This document shows positions 22,140-31,723 of a stretch of DNA of 64,000 nucleotides, piece after piece (positions within the stretch are counted from its first letter, which is position 1; every line of letters begins with the position of its first letter). This stretch comes from Marinomonas polaris DSM 16579 (GTDB lineage Bacteria; Pseudomonadota; Gammaproteobacteria; Pseudomonadales; Marinomonadaceae), in the NCBI RefSeq assembly GCF_900129155.1, contig NZ_FQVF01000002.1, positions 248,001 to 312,000 on the forward strand, in the 5' to 3' direction. The notes beneath the pieces were generated by a model. That model saw only the letters and a program-made list of their open reading frames with translations. It ran no database searches and was not told the DNA's origin. The translations under genes and the position numbers were made by a program.

Positions 22140-23297
22140 ATGACTGATCAAACTCAATCGGTTGATTTATCTAAAATGGCAGAAGATAACTCAACAGAAG
22201 GAAAATCGGCTGGAGATGAAAGGGTTCGTAAGGTTCCCGCTTGGAAGCGATTGTTGCATCGGCCTGAGTTTGGGGCGATTTCTGGCACAGTATTGGTATT
22301 TGTTTTCTTTTTTATCACCGCTGGAGACTCCGGCATGTTTGCCTCAGATGGCATCATGAACTGGACAACCGTATCAGCACAATTAGGCTTGATTGCTATC
22401 AGTGCCTGTCTATTGATGATTGCGGGTGAGTTCGATTTGTCGATTGGTTCGATGATTGGTTTCGCTGGCATGATGATGACGATCCCCGCAGTTTATTGGG
22501 GCTGGCCTATCTGGGGGGCTATCCTCTTTGCTTTTGCTGGGGCATTGTTTATCGGTTTTTTGAATGGCTATATTGTTGTTAAAACTGGTTTGCCTTCCTT
22601 TATTGTTAGTCTTGCTTTCCTTTTCATGTTGCGTGGTTTGACCATTGCTCTGTCTATTCTATTCACTAATCGCACCATAGTTGGTGGTATCGACAAATAC
22701 GCTGATGGAGATTGGCTCGCAGCCTTGTTTGGTGGAGTGATAGGCAAAAGCCTTTTTGTCTGGTTTGCCAACATTGGCTTGATTAGTTCTTATGACGATG
22801 GCACCCCAGTGGTTGAAGGTATTCCTATGGTGATTGTTTGGTGTGTATTCCTAGCAGTCGTTGCAAGTTGGGTTCTATTACGTACGAAATACGGCAACTG
22901 GATTTTTGCCACCGGTGGCGATGATAAAGCCGCTCGTAACGTCGGTGTACCAGTTGATAAAGTTAAAATTTCTTTGTTTATGTTTACTGCATTCACCGCT
23001 ACGGTTTACGCGGCTTGTCAGGTATTTGAGTTTGGTTCCGCATCCGCTGACCGAGGCGTCTTAAAAGAGTTTGAAGCCATTATTGCAGTGGTCATCGGCG
23101 GTGCGTTACTGACCGGTGGGTATGGCTCGGTGATTGGTGCGTGTTTTGGTGCCTTGATCTTTGGTGTCGTGCAAATGGGCATATTCTTCACAGGTATCGA
23201 TTCAGATTGGTTCCGTGTGTTTTTAGGTGCCATGTTGTTAATCGCGGTTTTGTTCAATAACTACATTCGTAAAAAGGTGACAGAGGCCCGACATTAG
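22140..23297 (+). CDS. Sugar ABC transporter permease (probably inositol)
   Basis: Membrane subunit of the BPD_transp_2 (RbsC-like) family, 385 aa. An N-terminal cytoplasmic extension of about 45 residues precedes eight to ten hydrophobic segments. Family motifs include IAISACLLMIAGEFDLSIGS (the conserved GEFDLS region) and GVPVDKVKISLFMFTAFTA, followed by AVVIGGALLTGGYGSVIGAC. AAGGTG lies upstream of the ATG. It is followed 53 bp later by the ATPase gene. Together with the divergent binding protein it forms one importer. Confidence 0.93.
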   Translation: MTDQTQSVDLSKMAEDNSTEGKSAGDERVRKVPAWKRLLHRPEFGAISGTVLVFVFFFITAGDSGMFASDGIMNWTTVSAQLGLIAISACLLMIAGEFDLSIGSMIGFAGMMMTIPAVYWGWPIWGAILFAFAGALFIGFLNGYIVVKTGLPSFIVSLAFLFMLRGLTIALSILFTNRTIVGGIDKYADGDWLAALFGGVIGKSLFVWFANIGLISSYDDGTPVVEGIPMVIVWCVFLAVVASWVLLRTKYGNWIFATGGDDKAARNVGVPVDKVKISLFMFTAFTATVYAACQVFEFGSASADRGVLKEFEAIIAVVIGGALLTGGYGSVIGACFGALIFGVVQMGIFFTGIDSDWFRVFLGAMLLIAVLFNNYIRKKVTEARH

Positions 23298-23350
23298 TGG
23301 CGAGCCCAGATTCGAGTTTACTTTTTAGAAAAAGAATTTAGGAGAACAAA

Positions 23351-24148
23351 ATGAGCGAATTTATTATTGAATTGAAAAAAGTGAGCCGCTACTTCGGTTC
23401 GGTTATTGCTATTAAAGACATCGATATGAAGGTAAAGCTGGGCGAAGTTCACTGTTTGTTAGGTGATAACGGCGCTGGTAAATCCACCTTGATAAAAACC
23501 CTAGCAGGCGTTCACGCGCCAAGCGATGGGCAGTATTTGTTAGAAGGCAAACCGGTGGTTTTTAACTCGCCAGTCGAAGCTCTTGATGCGGGCATTGCCA
23601 CGGTTTATCAAGATCTGGCATTAGTGCCTTTAATGAGTGTGACACGTAACTTTTTTATGGGACGTGAGATTACCAAAGGGCGTGGAATTTTTAAGCGTTT
23701 TGATATTGAAACCGCTAACCAAATTGCTCAAAAAGGCATGGCCGAAATGGGCATTAATGTCCGTGATCCTTCCCAAGCTATCGGCACAATGTCAGGCGGT
23801 GAAAGACAGTGTTTGGCAATTGCCCGAGCGATTCATTTTGGTGCCAAGGTATTGATACTTGATGAACCAACCGCTGCACTTGGTGTGAAGCAATCTGCCA
23901 ATGTTTTAAAAGTCGTTGCGAAAGCCAAAGCCCGAGGCTTGGCGGTGATTCTGATTACTCATAACGTTCATCACGCTTATCCGATTGCCGATCGTTTCAC
24001 TTTATTGAATCGTGGTCAGAGTCTAGGTTCCTTTATGAAATCCGAAGTTAGCCGTGAAGATGTATTGGAAATGATGGCTGGCGGTCAGGAGCTAGATGAA
24101 CTTACTGCTGAGTTAGAAGAATTTAGTCGCTTGGATGCTACCGCATAA
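23351..24148 (+). CDS. Sugar ABC transporter ATP-binding protein, single-domain (FrcA-like)
   Basis: Nucleotide-binding subunit of 265 aa. Walker A is GDNGAGKST, the signature region is [16 protein letters not shown], Walker B is [12 protein letters not shown] and the switch His is in [10 protein letters not shown]. Most ribose-type sugar importers use a tandem ATPase of about 500 aa; this is a single domain, as in the fructose/inositol importers of rhizobia, so two copies must dimerise. AGGAG lies ahead of the ATG. The next gene starts 11 bp after the stop, so the transporter and the iol genes are probably cotranscribed. Confidence 0.94.
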   Translation: MSEFIIELKKVSRYFGSVIAIKDIDMKVKLGEVHCLLGDNGAGKSTLIKTLAGVHAPSDGQYLLEGKPVVFNSPVEALDAGIATVYQDLALVPLMSVTRNFFMGREITKGRGIFKRFDIETANQIAQKGMAEMGINVRDPSQAIGTMSGGERQCLAIARAIHFGAKVLILDEPTAALGVKQSANVLKVVAKAKARGLAVILITHNVHHAYPIADRFTLLNRGQSLGSFMKSEVSREDVLEMMAGGQELDELTAELEEFSRLDATA

Positions 24149-24159
24149 GGAACGACATC

Positions 24160-25326
24160 ATGACAAATAAACAAATGCGTGTTGGTTTGGTTGGCTCTGG
24201 ATACATGGGCAAAGCTCATGCGATTGCTTACCGAAATGCGATGGCGGCTTTTGCCATTCCCCAAGGTCAATTGCACTGTGAAATGTTAGCCGATGCAACG
24301 CCTGAGTTAGCTAAAACGAAAGCCTTGGAATTAGGTTTTAACCGCTCAACAGGTGATTGGAAAAGCTTAATTAACGACGCTGATATCGATGTGGTTGATA
24401 TATGCGCGCCGAATTTTTTGCATAAAGAAATTGCTCTCGCTGCCATTGCCGCAGGCAAGCATGTTTACAGTGAAAAACCCTTAGCGCTAAACGCTGATGA
24501 TGCCAAAGAAATGACTGAGGCGGCAGAAAAGGCTGGGGTGAAAACACTGGTTGGCTTTAATTATATTAAGAATCCAACTGTGCAATTTGCCAAGCAATTA
24601 ATCGCTCGTGGAGATATCGGCGACGTGGTGCATTTTCGGGGTGTGTTTAATGAAGATTATCTTGCCGACGCGAACTTACCGTTTAGTTGGCGTTTACAAA
24701 AGCAATTTGCGGGAACGGGAGCGCTGAATGACTTAGCCTCACACCTTGTGCAATTGGCCATTCATCTTGTCGCACCGATCACGTCATTGTGTGCCGATTT
24801 AAAAATTGTTCATCAACAACGTCCATTGTCTCAAACGTCAGATGATTCGAAATCGGGTGTTGGCGAAGTCGAAAACGACGACCAAGCTCATATGATGGTG
24901 CGCTTTGCCAATGGTGCTCAAGGTACATTAGAAGCATCACGCATCGCGTGGGGCCGCAAAAATGGTTTGTCGTTCGAAATTACAGGAACCAAAGGAAGTT
25001 TAATCTTCGACCAAGAAACCTTGTCAGAATTGTCTTTGTATATTGCTGAAGGTAATCCTCAAACCCAAGGTTTTAAACGTATTTTAGTGGGACCGGAGCA
25101 TCCTGATTATCAAGCTTTTTGTGTGTCAGCGGGTCATGGATTGGGCTTCAATGATATGAAAGCAGTTGAAATTCGAGACTTGTTCCAAGGTGTTGTTAAC
25201 AACGCTCCTTTGTGGCCAGATTTTCGAGCCGCGACTCAGGTAAATATCATTCTCGACAGCGTGGTGGAATCCGTTGATAAAAGAGCGTGGGTCGAGGTGG
25301 AGCAATACGATGGGGATCACAGATGA
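24160..25326 (+). CDS. Gfo/Idh/MocA-family oxidoreductase in the inositol cluster
   Basis: NAD(P)-dependent dehydrogenase of 388 aa. The Rossmann motif is GLVGSGYMGKAHAIAY, the substrate-domain entry is SEKPLAL, and VGFNYIKNP and GTGALNDLASHLVQLAIHLV follow. It is longer than, and distinct from, the IolG of this cluster (32670-33668). It probably handles a second inositol isomer or a derivative, for example scyllo-inositol/inosose interconversion, as IolX/IolW do in Bacillus; this is an inference from position. The stop overlaps the iolC start by 4 bp. Confidence 0.88.
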   Translation: MTNKQMRVGLVGSGYMGKAHAIAYRNAMAAFAIPQGQLHCEMLADATPELAKTKALELGFNRSTGDWKSLINDADIDVVDICAPNFLHKEIALAAIAAGKHVYSEKPLALNADDAKEMTEAAEKAGVKTLVGFNYIKNPTVQFAKQLIARGDIGDVVHFRGVFNEDYLADANLPFSWRLQKQFAGTGALNDLASHLVQLAIHLVAPITSLCADLKIVHQQRPLSQTSDDSKSGVGEVENDDQAHMMVRFANGAQGTLEASRIAWGRKNGLSFEITGTKGSLIFDQETLSELSLYIAEGNPQTQGFKRILVGPEHPDYQAFCVSAGHGLGFNDMKAVEIRDLFQGVVNNAPLWPDFRAATQVNIILDSVVESVDKRAWVEVEQYDGDHR

Positions 25327-27281
25327 ATAATAAAAATTTGGATGTTATTTGCTTAGGGCGCGCTGCGGTTGACCTATATTCGGAACAAATAGGCGCGCCA
25401 TTAGAAGACGTGAGTAGTTTTAAAAAATACCTTGGAGGTTCGTCTTGTAATATCGCCTTTGGAACCTCTCGAATGGGATTGAAGTCTGCCATGCTAACCC
25501 GCGTTGGTGATGAACACATGGGGCGTTTTGTGCGCCAAGAGCTCGCGCGAGCTGGTGTGGATGTCTCTCATGTGGTGACGGACAAAGAGCGCTTAACCGG
25601 CTTGGTGTTGCTTGGTATCAAAGACAAAGATACGTTTCCATTGATCTTTTATCGTGAAAACTGCGCGGACATGGCAATCAGTGAAGGCGATTTTGATGAA
25701 GCCTACATTGCTTCTGCAAAAGCCTTGCTGATTACCGGAACGCATTTTTCTACCAAAGGCACAGATCAAGCCGCTAGAGCAGCCATCAAATACGCCAAAG
25801 CTAATAATACAAAAGTGGTGGTCGACATCGATTATCGACCTGTATTGTGGGGTTTGACAGGAAAAGGCGAGGGCGAAAACCGTTTTGTATCGAATGACTC
25901 TGTCACCCAGCATTTGCTGTCAATTATGCCTTTGTGCGATTTGGTAGTAGGAACCGAAGAAGAGTTTCATATTGCTGGTGGCTGTGAAGATACCATTGAA
26001 TGTTTAAAACGTATTCGCAAAGTGTCATCCGCTGAATTTGTGGTGAAGCGCGGTGCCTTGGGATGTTCTGTTTTTAAAGCAGAGATTCCTGAAACCTTGG
26101 ACGAAGGCATTACTCGTTACGGTGTCACTGTCGATGTGCTGAATGTGCTGGGTGCTGGCGATGCCTTTATGAGTGGTTATTTACGTGGCTGGATTCCTGG
26201 CGAATCGACAGAAAATGCTTGTGACTATGCCAATGCTTGCGGAGCGATTGTGGTTTCTCGTCATGGCTGTTCACCTGCTATGCCAAGCCTTGAAGAACTG
26301 GATTATTACTTGGCTAATCGCAATGACATTCCAAGACCAGACCTTGATCCAGTGTTGAACTATTTGCATCGTGTCACGACTCAGCGAATGTTGCGTGAAG
26401 ATCCAACAAAAGAATGGCAAGACATGTGTATTTTAGCTTTCGATCATCGACGTCAATTTGTCGATATGTGCCGTGAAGCGGGTGCGCCTTTGTCACAAAT
26501 ATCGAAAGCAAAGAAATTGATTCTACAGGCGGCTTATCAAGGGGCTTCTGTTTTAGAAGGTAAAGTCGGTGGCACGGGAATTTTGGCTGATGGCACTTTT
26601 GCCCAAGACGTTTTGAATGACATTACCGGCAAAGATTTTTGGATCGCTCGACCTGTGGAATTACCCAGCAGCCGTCCGTTGCGCTTTGAATTAGGTAATA
26701 ACGTAGGGCAAGCGATTGCAACATGGCCAGCCAATCATATTGTGAAATGCTTGGTGTTTTATCATCCAGATGATGAAGTTAGTTTGCGTAATGAGCAAGA
26801 GCAAAAGGTCATGGATCTGTATCGTGCTTGCTGCACAACTGGCCATGAGTTGTTGGTGGAGATTATCCCGCCTGTGGGATCGGAGGTAAAAGACGATACT
26901 TTGTCTCGCTCCATCGAACGTTTCTATAACTTAGGCGTATTTCCTGATTGGTGGAAACTGCCATCACCAAGTAAAGCCGCTTGGCAAAATATTAGCGACT
27001 TGATCAAGGCGCGAGCGCCGTATTGTCGCGGTGTCGTCTTGTTAGGCTTAGATGCGCCAGTGGATGCACTAAAAGCAGGCTTCAAAGCGGCCGCAGGACA
27101 AGACATTTGTAAGGGCTTTGCCATTGGTCGAACGCTATTCTCTGAACCGGTAAAAGCTTGGTTAAGAAAAGACATTGATGATGCCATGCTTGTTGAACGA
27201 GTGACACAAAACTACTTAGAAATGAGTGCATTGTGGCAGCAGAGAAATGACAGCCAGATGATGAAAAGGAAGGAGGCATAA
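25323..27281 (+). CDS. iolC: 5-dehydro-2-deoxygluconokinase fused to a DUF2090 domain
   Basis: Bifunctional protein of 652 aa. The start at 25323 (MNNKNLDVICLGRAAVDLYS) overlaps the previous stop; a GTG-type start 36 bp earlier would lie inside the upstream gene. Residues 1 to about 325 are a PfkB kinase with GGSSCNIAFGTSRMG and the catalytic VLGAGDAFMSGYLRGW; it phosphorylates 2-deoxy-5-keto-D-gluconate. Residues about 335-645 are DUF2090, opening at CILAFDHRRQFVDMC and ending GFAIGRTLF, which looks like a class I aldolase barrel. No separate iolJ is present in this cluster, so this half probably cleaves the phosphorylated product to DHAP and malonic semialdehyde. Confidence 0.93.
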   Translation: MNNKNLDVICLGRAAVDLYSEQIGAPLEDVSSFKKYLGGSSCNIAFGTSRMGLKSAMLTRVGDEHMGRFVRQELARAGVDVSHVVTDKERLTGLVLLGIKDKDTFPLIFYRENCADMAISEGDFDEAYIASAKALLITGTHFSTKGTDQAARAAIKYAKANNTKVVVDIDYRPVLWGLTGKGEGENRFVSNDSVTQHLLSIMPLCDLVVGTEEEFHIAGGCEDTIECLKRIRKVSSAEFVVKRGALGCSVFKAEIPETLDEGITRYGVTVDVLNVLGAGDAFMSGYLRGWIPGESTENACDYANACGAIVVSRHGCSPAMPSLEELDYYLANRNDIPRPDLDPVLNYLHRVTTQRMLREDPTKEWQDMCILAFDHRRQFVDMCREAGAPLSQISKAKKLILQAAYQGASVLEGKVGGTGILADGTFAQDVLNDITGKDFWIARPVELPSSRPLRFELGNNVGQAIATWPANHIVKCLVFYHPDDEVSLRNEQEQKVMDLYRACCTTGHELLVEIIPPVGSEVKDDTLSRSIERFYNLGVFPDWWKLPSPSKAAWQNISDLIKARAPYCRGVVLLGLDAPVDALKAGFKAAAGQDICKGFAIGRTLFSEPVKAWLRKDIDDAMLVERVTQNYLEMSALWQQRNDSQMMKRKEA

Positions 27282-29143
27282 TGGACACAATACGTTTAAC
27301 AATGGCGCAAGCCTTGGTCAAACATTTGCAGGCGCAATTTACTGTGGTGGATGGTGTGGAAGTGCCTTTGTTTGGTGGGGCTTGGGCGATTTTTGGTCAT
27401 GGTAACGTGGCTGGGATGGGCGAAGCCTTGGCTCAAGTCAAAGACGAGTTCACGACCTTTCGAGCGCACAATGAACAAGGTATGGCATTAGCGGCTTGTG
27501 CCTACGCGAAGCAATATCGTCGTCAACGTATTATGGCCTGTACTTCATCCATTGGTCCGGGAGCCTTAAACATGGTGACGGCTGCTGGCATGGCGATGGC
27601 GAATCGGTTGCCTGTGCTGTTTTTGCCAGGTGATGTTTTTGCCACGAGAACGCCTGATCCTGTATTACAACAGGTTGAGCATTTTAATGATCCGACCCTG
27701 TCGGTGAATGATTGTTTTCGTCCTGTGTCGCGTTATTTTGACCGAATCAATAGACCAGAACAGCTGATTACCAGCTTGCCTGTTGCGATCAATACCATGT
27801 TAGATCCAGCGACTTGCGGACCTGCTACATTAGCATTGCCGCAAGACGTGCAAACCATGGCGTTTGATTATCCAGCTAGTTTCTTTGCGAAAAAAGTTCA
27901 TAAACTTCGTCGTAATCGTGCCGATGTGGATCAGTTAGCGACAGCGGTTGCCGCGATCAAGCAGGCGAAAAAACCACTGATCTTGCTTGGTGGCGGTGTG
28001 CATTATAGCTTGGCACTTGAAGAGGCAACTGCCTTGATTGAGCAATGCCACATTCCCGCTTGTGAAACGCAAGCTGGCAAAGGCGCATTGCCTTGGGATC
28101 ATGAATTTAATCTTGGTTCGGTAGGTGTAACTGGTTCTAGTGCTGCGAATGCTGCGGCACAAGAAGCGGATTTAATCATCGCTATTGGCACACGTTTGCA
28201 AGATTTTACCTCAGCGTCGCGTACCTTGTTTGCCAATCCAGATCACACTTTATTAAGCATCAACGTAACGTCTTTTGATGCAGAAAAACACAATGCCGTG
28301 CCCTTAATCGGCGATGCAAAAGTTACGCTGCAAGAGTTGTTGGCTGAGGTTGAAGGTTATCAAACGCCAGCGACTTGGAGCAAAAAAGTGAAAGCCTTGA
28401 ATCTTGATTGGCTCACTGCAGTGGATCAAGTTACTGCCTTGCCAAAACAAGCAATCGATCATAACTATTTGCCAACTGATGCAAATGTGATTGGTGTGAT
28501 TAATCGCGCAGCAAGCACCAACAGCACTTTAGTGCAAGCAGCGGGTGGTTTGCCTGGCGAATTGCACAAATTGTGGCGTACTTCGTCAGACCTTGGTTAT
28601 CACGTGGAATACGGTTTTTCCTGTATGGGTTACGAGCTAGCGGGTGGCCTTGGCGTGAAAATGGCAACGCCTGAGCGTGAAGTGATTGTGATGGTGGGGG
28701 ATGGTAGTTATTTGATGCTGAATTCTGAAATCGCCACGTCGGTGATGTTAGGTTTAAAGCTCATCATCGTTGTCTTGGATAACCGTGGTTACGCCTGTAT
28801 CAATCGCTTGCAACAAGCCTGTGGCGGAGAGTCATTCAATAATTTATTGCAGCACTGCCATACCGTAGAAGCAGGTGCACCAAAAACCGACTTTGCTGCT
28901 CATGCCAAAGCCTTAGGTGCAAATTCCGAACAAGTGTCTTGTCTTGCCGACTTAGAACAAGCTCTGACTCGAGCAAAAGCCAGCGATAAAACCTATGTGA
29001 TCGCTATCGATACTGACCCAATACCAAGTACACAAGAAGGCGGTGCTTGGTGGGATGTGGCGGTACCTGAAGTGTCGAATCGTGAGCAAGTGGTCGATGC
29101 CGAGCGTCAGTACAAAATAGCCAAACAACAACAACCTTATTAA
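27281..29143 (+). CDS. iolD: 3D-(3,5/4)-trihydroxycyclohexane-1,2-dione hydrolase
   Basis: Thiamine-diphosphate-dependent ring-opening hydrolase of inositol catabolism, 620 aa. The catalytic Glu lies in FRAHNEQGMALAACAYAKQ (about residue 66), and the ThDP/Mg site is VMVGDGSYLMLNSEIATS with the following DNRGYACINRLQ. The start shares one base with the iolC stop (TAATG). The product, 5-deoxy-D-glucuronate, goes to IolB. Length and motifs are normal for IolD. Confidence 0.95.
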   Translation: MDTIRLTMAQALVKHLQAQFTVVDGVEVPLFGGAWAIFGHGNVAGMGEALAQVKDEFTTFRAHNEQGMALAACAYAKQYRRQRIMACTSSIGPGALNMVTAAGMAMANRLPVLFLPGDVFATRTPDPVLQQVEHFNDPTLSVNDCFRPVSRYFDRINRPEQLITSLPVAINTMLDPATCGPATLALPQDVQTMAFDYPASFFAKKVHKLRRNRADVDQLATAVAAIKQAKKPLILLGGGVHYSLALEEATALIEQCHIPACETQAGKGALPWDHEFNLGSVGVTGSSAANAAAQEADLIIAIGTRLQDFTSASRTLFANPDHTLLSINVTSFDAEKHNAVPLIGDAKVTLQELLAEVEGYQTPATWSKKVKALNLDWLTAVDQVTALPKQAIDHNYLPTDANVIGVINRAASTNSTLVQAAGGLPGELHKLWRTSSDLGYHVEYGFSCMGYELAGGLGVKMATPEREVIVMVGDGSYLMLNSEIATSVMLGLKLIIVVLDNRGYACINRLQQACGGESFNNLLQHCHTVEAGAPKTDFAAHAKALGANSEQVSCLADLEQALTRAKASDKTYVIAIDTDPIPSTQEGGAWWDVAVPEVSNREQVVDAERQYKIAKQQQPY

Positions 29144-29197
29144 TTTTAACTTTCATTTTTCAATAAGAAAATAGAACAGAGATCTTGGAGCAACTTC

Positions 29198-30130
29198 ATG
29201 AACAGCACGAATAAAAATAATAATGCGACAACGGAATCAAAGATCAGAATTGGCATTAATCCCCTTACTTGGACCAATGATGATTTGCCATCGTTAGGTG
29301 CTGATACACCGTTAGAAGTTTGTTTGAGCGAAGCGCGTCAGGCAGGTTACAGCGGTATTGAGTTAGGCAATAAATTCCCCCGTAATGCCAGTGTGCTTGG
29401 ACCAATCCTCAAGCAACACGACTTATCATTGGTATCCGGTTGGTACAGCGCACGTTTGTTAGAGCGTAGCGTGGAAGAAGAAATTGCCGCCATGCAGGAT
29501 CATCTTAATCTACTAAAAGCCTTGGGTTCTAACGTCATGGTATTTGCCGAGGTGAGTGGTTGTGTTCATGGGGATCAATCAGTGCCTTTGTCACAACGTC
29601 CACGTATGACCCAAAGTCAGTGGGAGGAATACACAAAACGCATGACGGCAGTCGCAGACTATATGGCGTCGGAAGGCGTAAAAATGGCTTATCACCATCA
29701 CATGGGAACCGTGATCGAAACCGCGGAAGAAGTCGATCAACTTATGCAGATGACGGGCGACAATGTGGGTTTATTGTTGGATACCGGACACATAACCTTT
29801 GCGGGAGGCGATGCTTTGGCGATGGCGAAAAAACACGCCAAACGTATTGTACATGTGCACTGTAAAGACATTCGCCCGGCGGTTTTGCAAGACAACCTTA
29901 ATCGCGACAGTGCTTTTTTGAACGCGGTTCTGGATGGGGTTTATACCGTACCCGGTGACGGCAGCATTGATTATTTTCCAATTTTTGAAGTACTGAAAGC
30001 AGCCGATTATCACGGCTGGATTGTGGTGGAGGCGGAGCAAGATCCAGCGATTGCCCATCCATTAACGTATGCGACAAAAGGCTACGAGTATTTGTCGGCG
30101 AATTTAGAAAAGGCCGGTTTTCATTTTTAG
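29198..30130 (+). CDS. iolE: Myo-inosose-2 dehydratase
   Basis: Dehydrates 2-keto-myo-inositol to 3D-(3,5/4)-trihydroxycyclohexane-1,2-dione. It is 310 aa with an AP_endonuc_2/xylose-isomerase-like TIM barrel. Diagnostic segments are GINPLTWTNDDLPSLG at the N-terminus, SGIELGNKFPRN, MAYHHHMGTVIETAEEVD, LLLDTGHITFAGGD, VHCKDIRP and the C-terminal WIVVEAEQDPAIAHPL; the Glu/Asp/His metal ligands are in these. It follows iolD by 54 bp on the same strand. Confidence 0.95.
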   Translation: MNSTNKNNNATTESKIRIGINPLTWTNDDLPSLGADTPLEVCLSEARQAGYSGIELGNKFPRNASVLGPILKQHDLSLVSGWYSARLLERSVEEEIAAMQDHLNLLKALGSNVMVFAEVSGCVHGDQSVPLSQRPRMTQSQWEEYTKRMTAVADYMASEGVKMAYHHHMGTVIETAEEVDQLMQMTGDNVGLLLDTGHITFAGGDALAMAKKHAKRIVHVHCKDIRPAVLQDNLNRDSAFLNAVLDGVYTVPGDGSIDYFPIFEVLKAADYHGWIVVEAEQDPAIAHPLTYATKGYEYLSANLEKAGFHF

Positions 30131-30182
30131 TCTTGTACTTGTCATTCACGTACTTTAAGCGATAAGAAAAAGAGAGAATAAA

Positions 30183-31703
30183 ATGTCTAATAACGTCATG
30201 GGTAACTTCATCAACAACCAGATTGTAGGAAGTGCTTCTTCACGCCAAGCAAAAGTCTTTAACCCTGCAACAGGTGATGTGTCATTGCAGGTTTCCTTGA
30301 GCACTGCTGAAGAAACACAAGGTGCGATTGCTGCTGCACAAACCGCGTTTGAGACATGGTCTCAGGTGACGCCATTAAATCGCGCTCGAGTACTGTTTAA
30401 GTTCAAAGCTTTGGTAGAAGAACACAGCCATGAGTTGGCGGAATTGATTTCCAGCGAACACGGCAAGGTGTATTCCGACGCAATGGGCGAATTGACCCGT
30501 GGTCTGGAAGTGGTCGAATTTGCCTGTGGTATTCCTCATCTACAAAAAGGTGAGCATAGTTTAAATGTTGGCCGTGGTATCGACAGTTATAGCTTGATGC
30601 AGCCGCTGGGCGTTTGTGCTGGTATCAGTCCATTCAATTTCCCCGCGATGGTGCCAATGTGGATGTTCCCTGTGTCCATCGCTTGCGGAAATACCTTCGT
30701 AATGAAGCCGTCTGAAAAAGACCCAAGTACCATTATGCGCCTTGCAGAATTGTTAAAAGAAGCGGGTTTACCTGACGGTGTGTTTAACGTGGTTAACGGC
30801 GATAAAGAATCGGTTGATGTCTTGCTGACCGATGAACGCATTCAAGCGGTGAGCTTTGTTGGCTCTACGCCAATCGCAGAATACATCTACGCCACGGCTA
30901 GTGCTCACGGCAAACGTGTTCAGGCTCTAGGTGGTGCAAAAAACCATATGTTAGTGATGCCTGATGCCGATCCTAGTCAAGTAGTGAATTCACTAATGGG
31001 CGCCGCTTATGGTTCTGCAGGTGAGCGTTGTATGGCGATTTCAGTTGCTGTATGTGTCGGTGATGACGTCGCTGATAATTTGATTAGCAAGCTGAAAACA
31101 GAAATTTCCACCATGACGATAGGGCCTGGTTTGTACAAGCAATTTGGCATTGAAGAAGAGCCGCACATGGGGCCGCTAATCAGCAAAGAACATGCGCAAA
31201 AGGTTAGAGATTACATTACTTCAGGTGTTGAACAAGGTGCTACCTTGGTCGTTGATGGCCGTGATTTTGTGCGTAAAAATCACGAGCAAGGTTATTTTGT
31301 CGGACCAACCTTATTTGATCATGTTAAAGCGGGCATGCGCATTTATGACGAAGAGATCTTTGGCCCTGTTTTGTGTGTGGTTCGAGTGGATTCGTATGAA
31401 GAAGGTTTGGCGCTAATCAATAAGCATGAATATGGCAACGGCACGGCGATTTTTACTCGAGATGGCGATACGGCGCGTCAGTTTACTGAGAAAGTTCAAG
31501 TCGGCATGGTTGGTGTAAATGTGCCTATCCCTGTGCCAATGGCGTTCCATAGTTTTGGTGGTTGGAAGCGTTCTTTGTTTGGACCTTTGCACATGCATGG
31601 GCCAGATGGTGTACGTTTTTACACTCGCATGAAAACCATTACGGCGCGCTGGCCAACGGGTTTACGCGCAGGCGCTGAGTTTTCAATGCCAACCATGAAA
31701 TAA
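30183..31703 (+). CDS. iolA: Methylmalonate-semialdehyde dehydrogenase (CoA-acylating)
   Basis: Oxidises malonic semialdehyde (from inositol) or methylmalonic semialdehyde (from valine) to acetyl-CoA or propionyl-CoA. It is 506 aa, normal for IolA/MmsA. Motifs: GISPFNFPAMVPMWMFPVSI, NAD-binding FVGSTPIAEYIY, and the nucleophile Cys in GSAGERCMAIS (about residue 285); FGPVLCVVRV and SFGGWKRSLFGPLHMHGPDG near the C-terminus. It sits between iolE and iolB, which favours the inositol role. Confidence 0.95.
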   Translation: MSNNVMGNFINNQIVGSASSRQAKVFNPATGDVSLQVSLSTAEETQGAIAAAQTAFETWSQVTPLNRARVLFKFKALVEEHSHELAELISSEHGKVYSDAMGELTRGLEVVEFACGIPHLQKGEHSLNVGRGIDSYSLMQPLGVCAGISPFNFPAMVPMWMFPVSIACGNTFVMKPSEKDPSTIMRLAELLKEAGLPDGVFNVVNGDKESVDVLLTDERIQAVSFVGSTPIAEYIYATASAHGKRVQALGGAKNHMLVMPDADPSQVVNSLMGAAYGSAGERCMAISVAVCVGDDVADNLISKLKTEISTMTIGPGLYKQFGIEEEPHMGPLISKEHAQKVRDYITSGVEQGATLVVDGRDFVRKNHEQGYFVGPTLFDHVKAGMRIYDEEIFGPVLCVVRVDSYEEGLALINKHEYGNGTAIFTRDGDTARQFTEKVQVGMVGVNVPIPVPMAFHSFGGWKRSLFGPLHMHGPDGVRFYTRMKTITARWPTGLRAGAEFSMPTMK

Positions 31704-31723
31704 TAAGTTTCGAGGTTTTTAAT

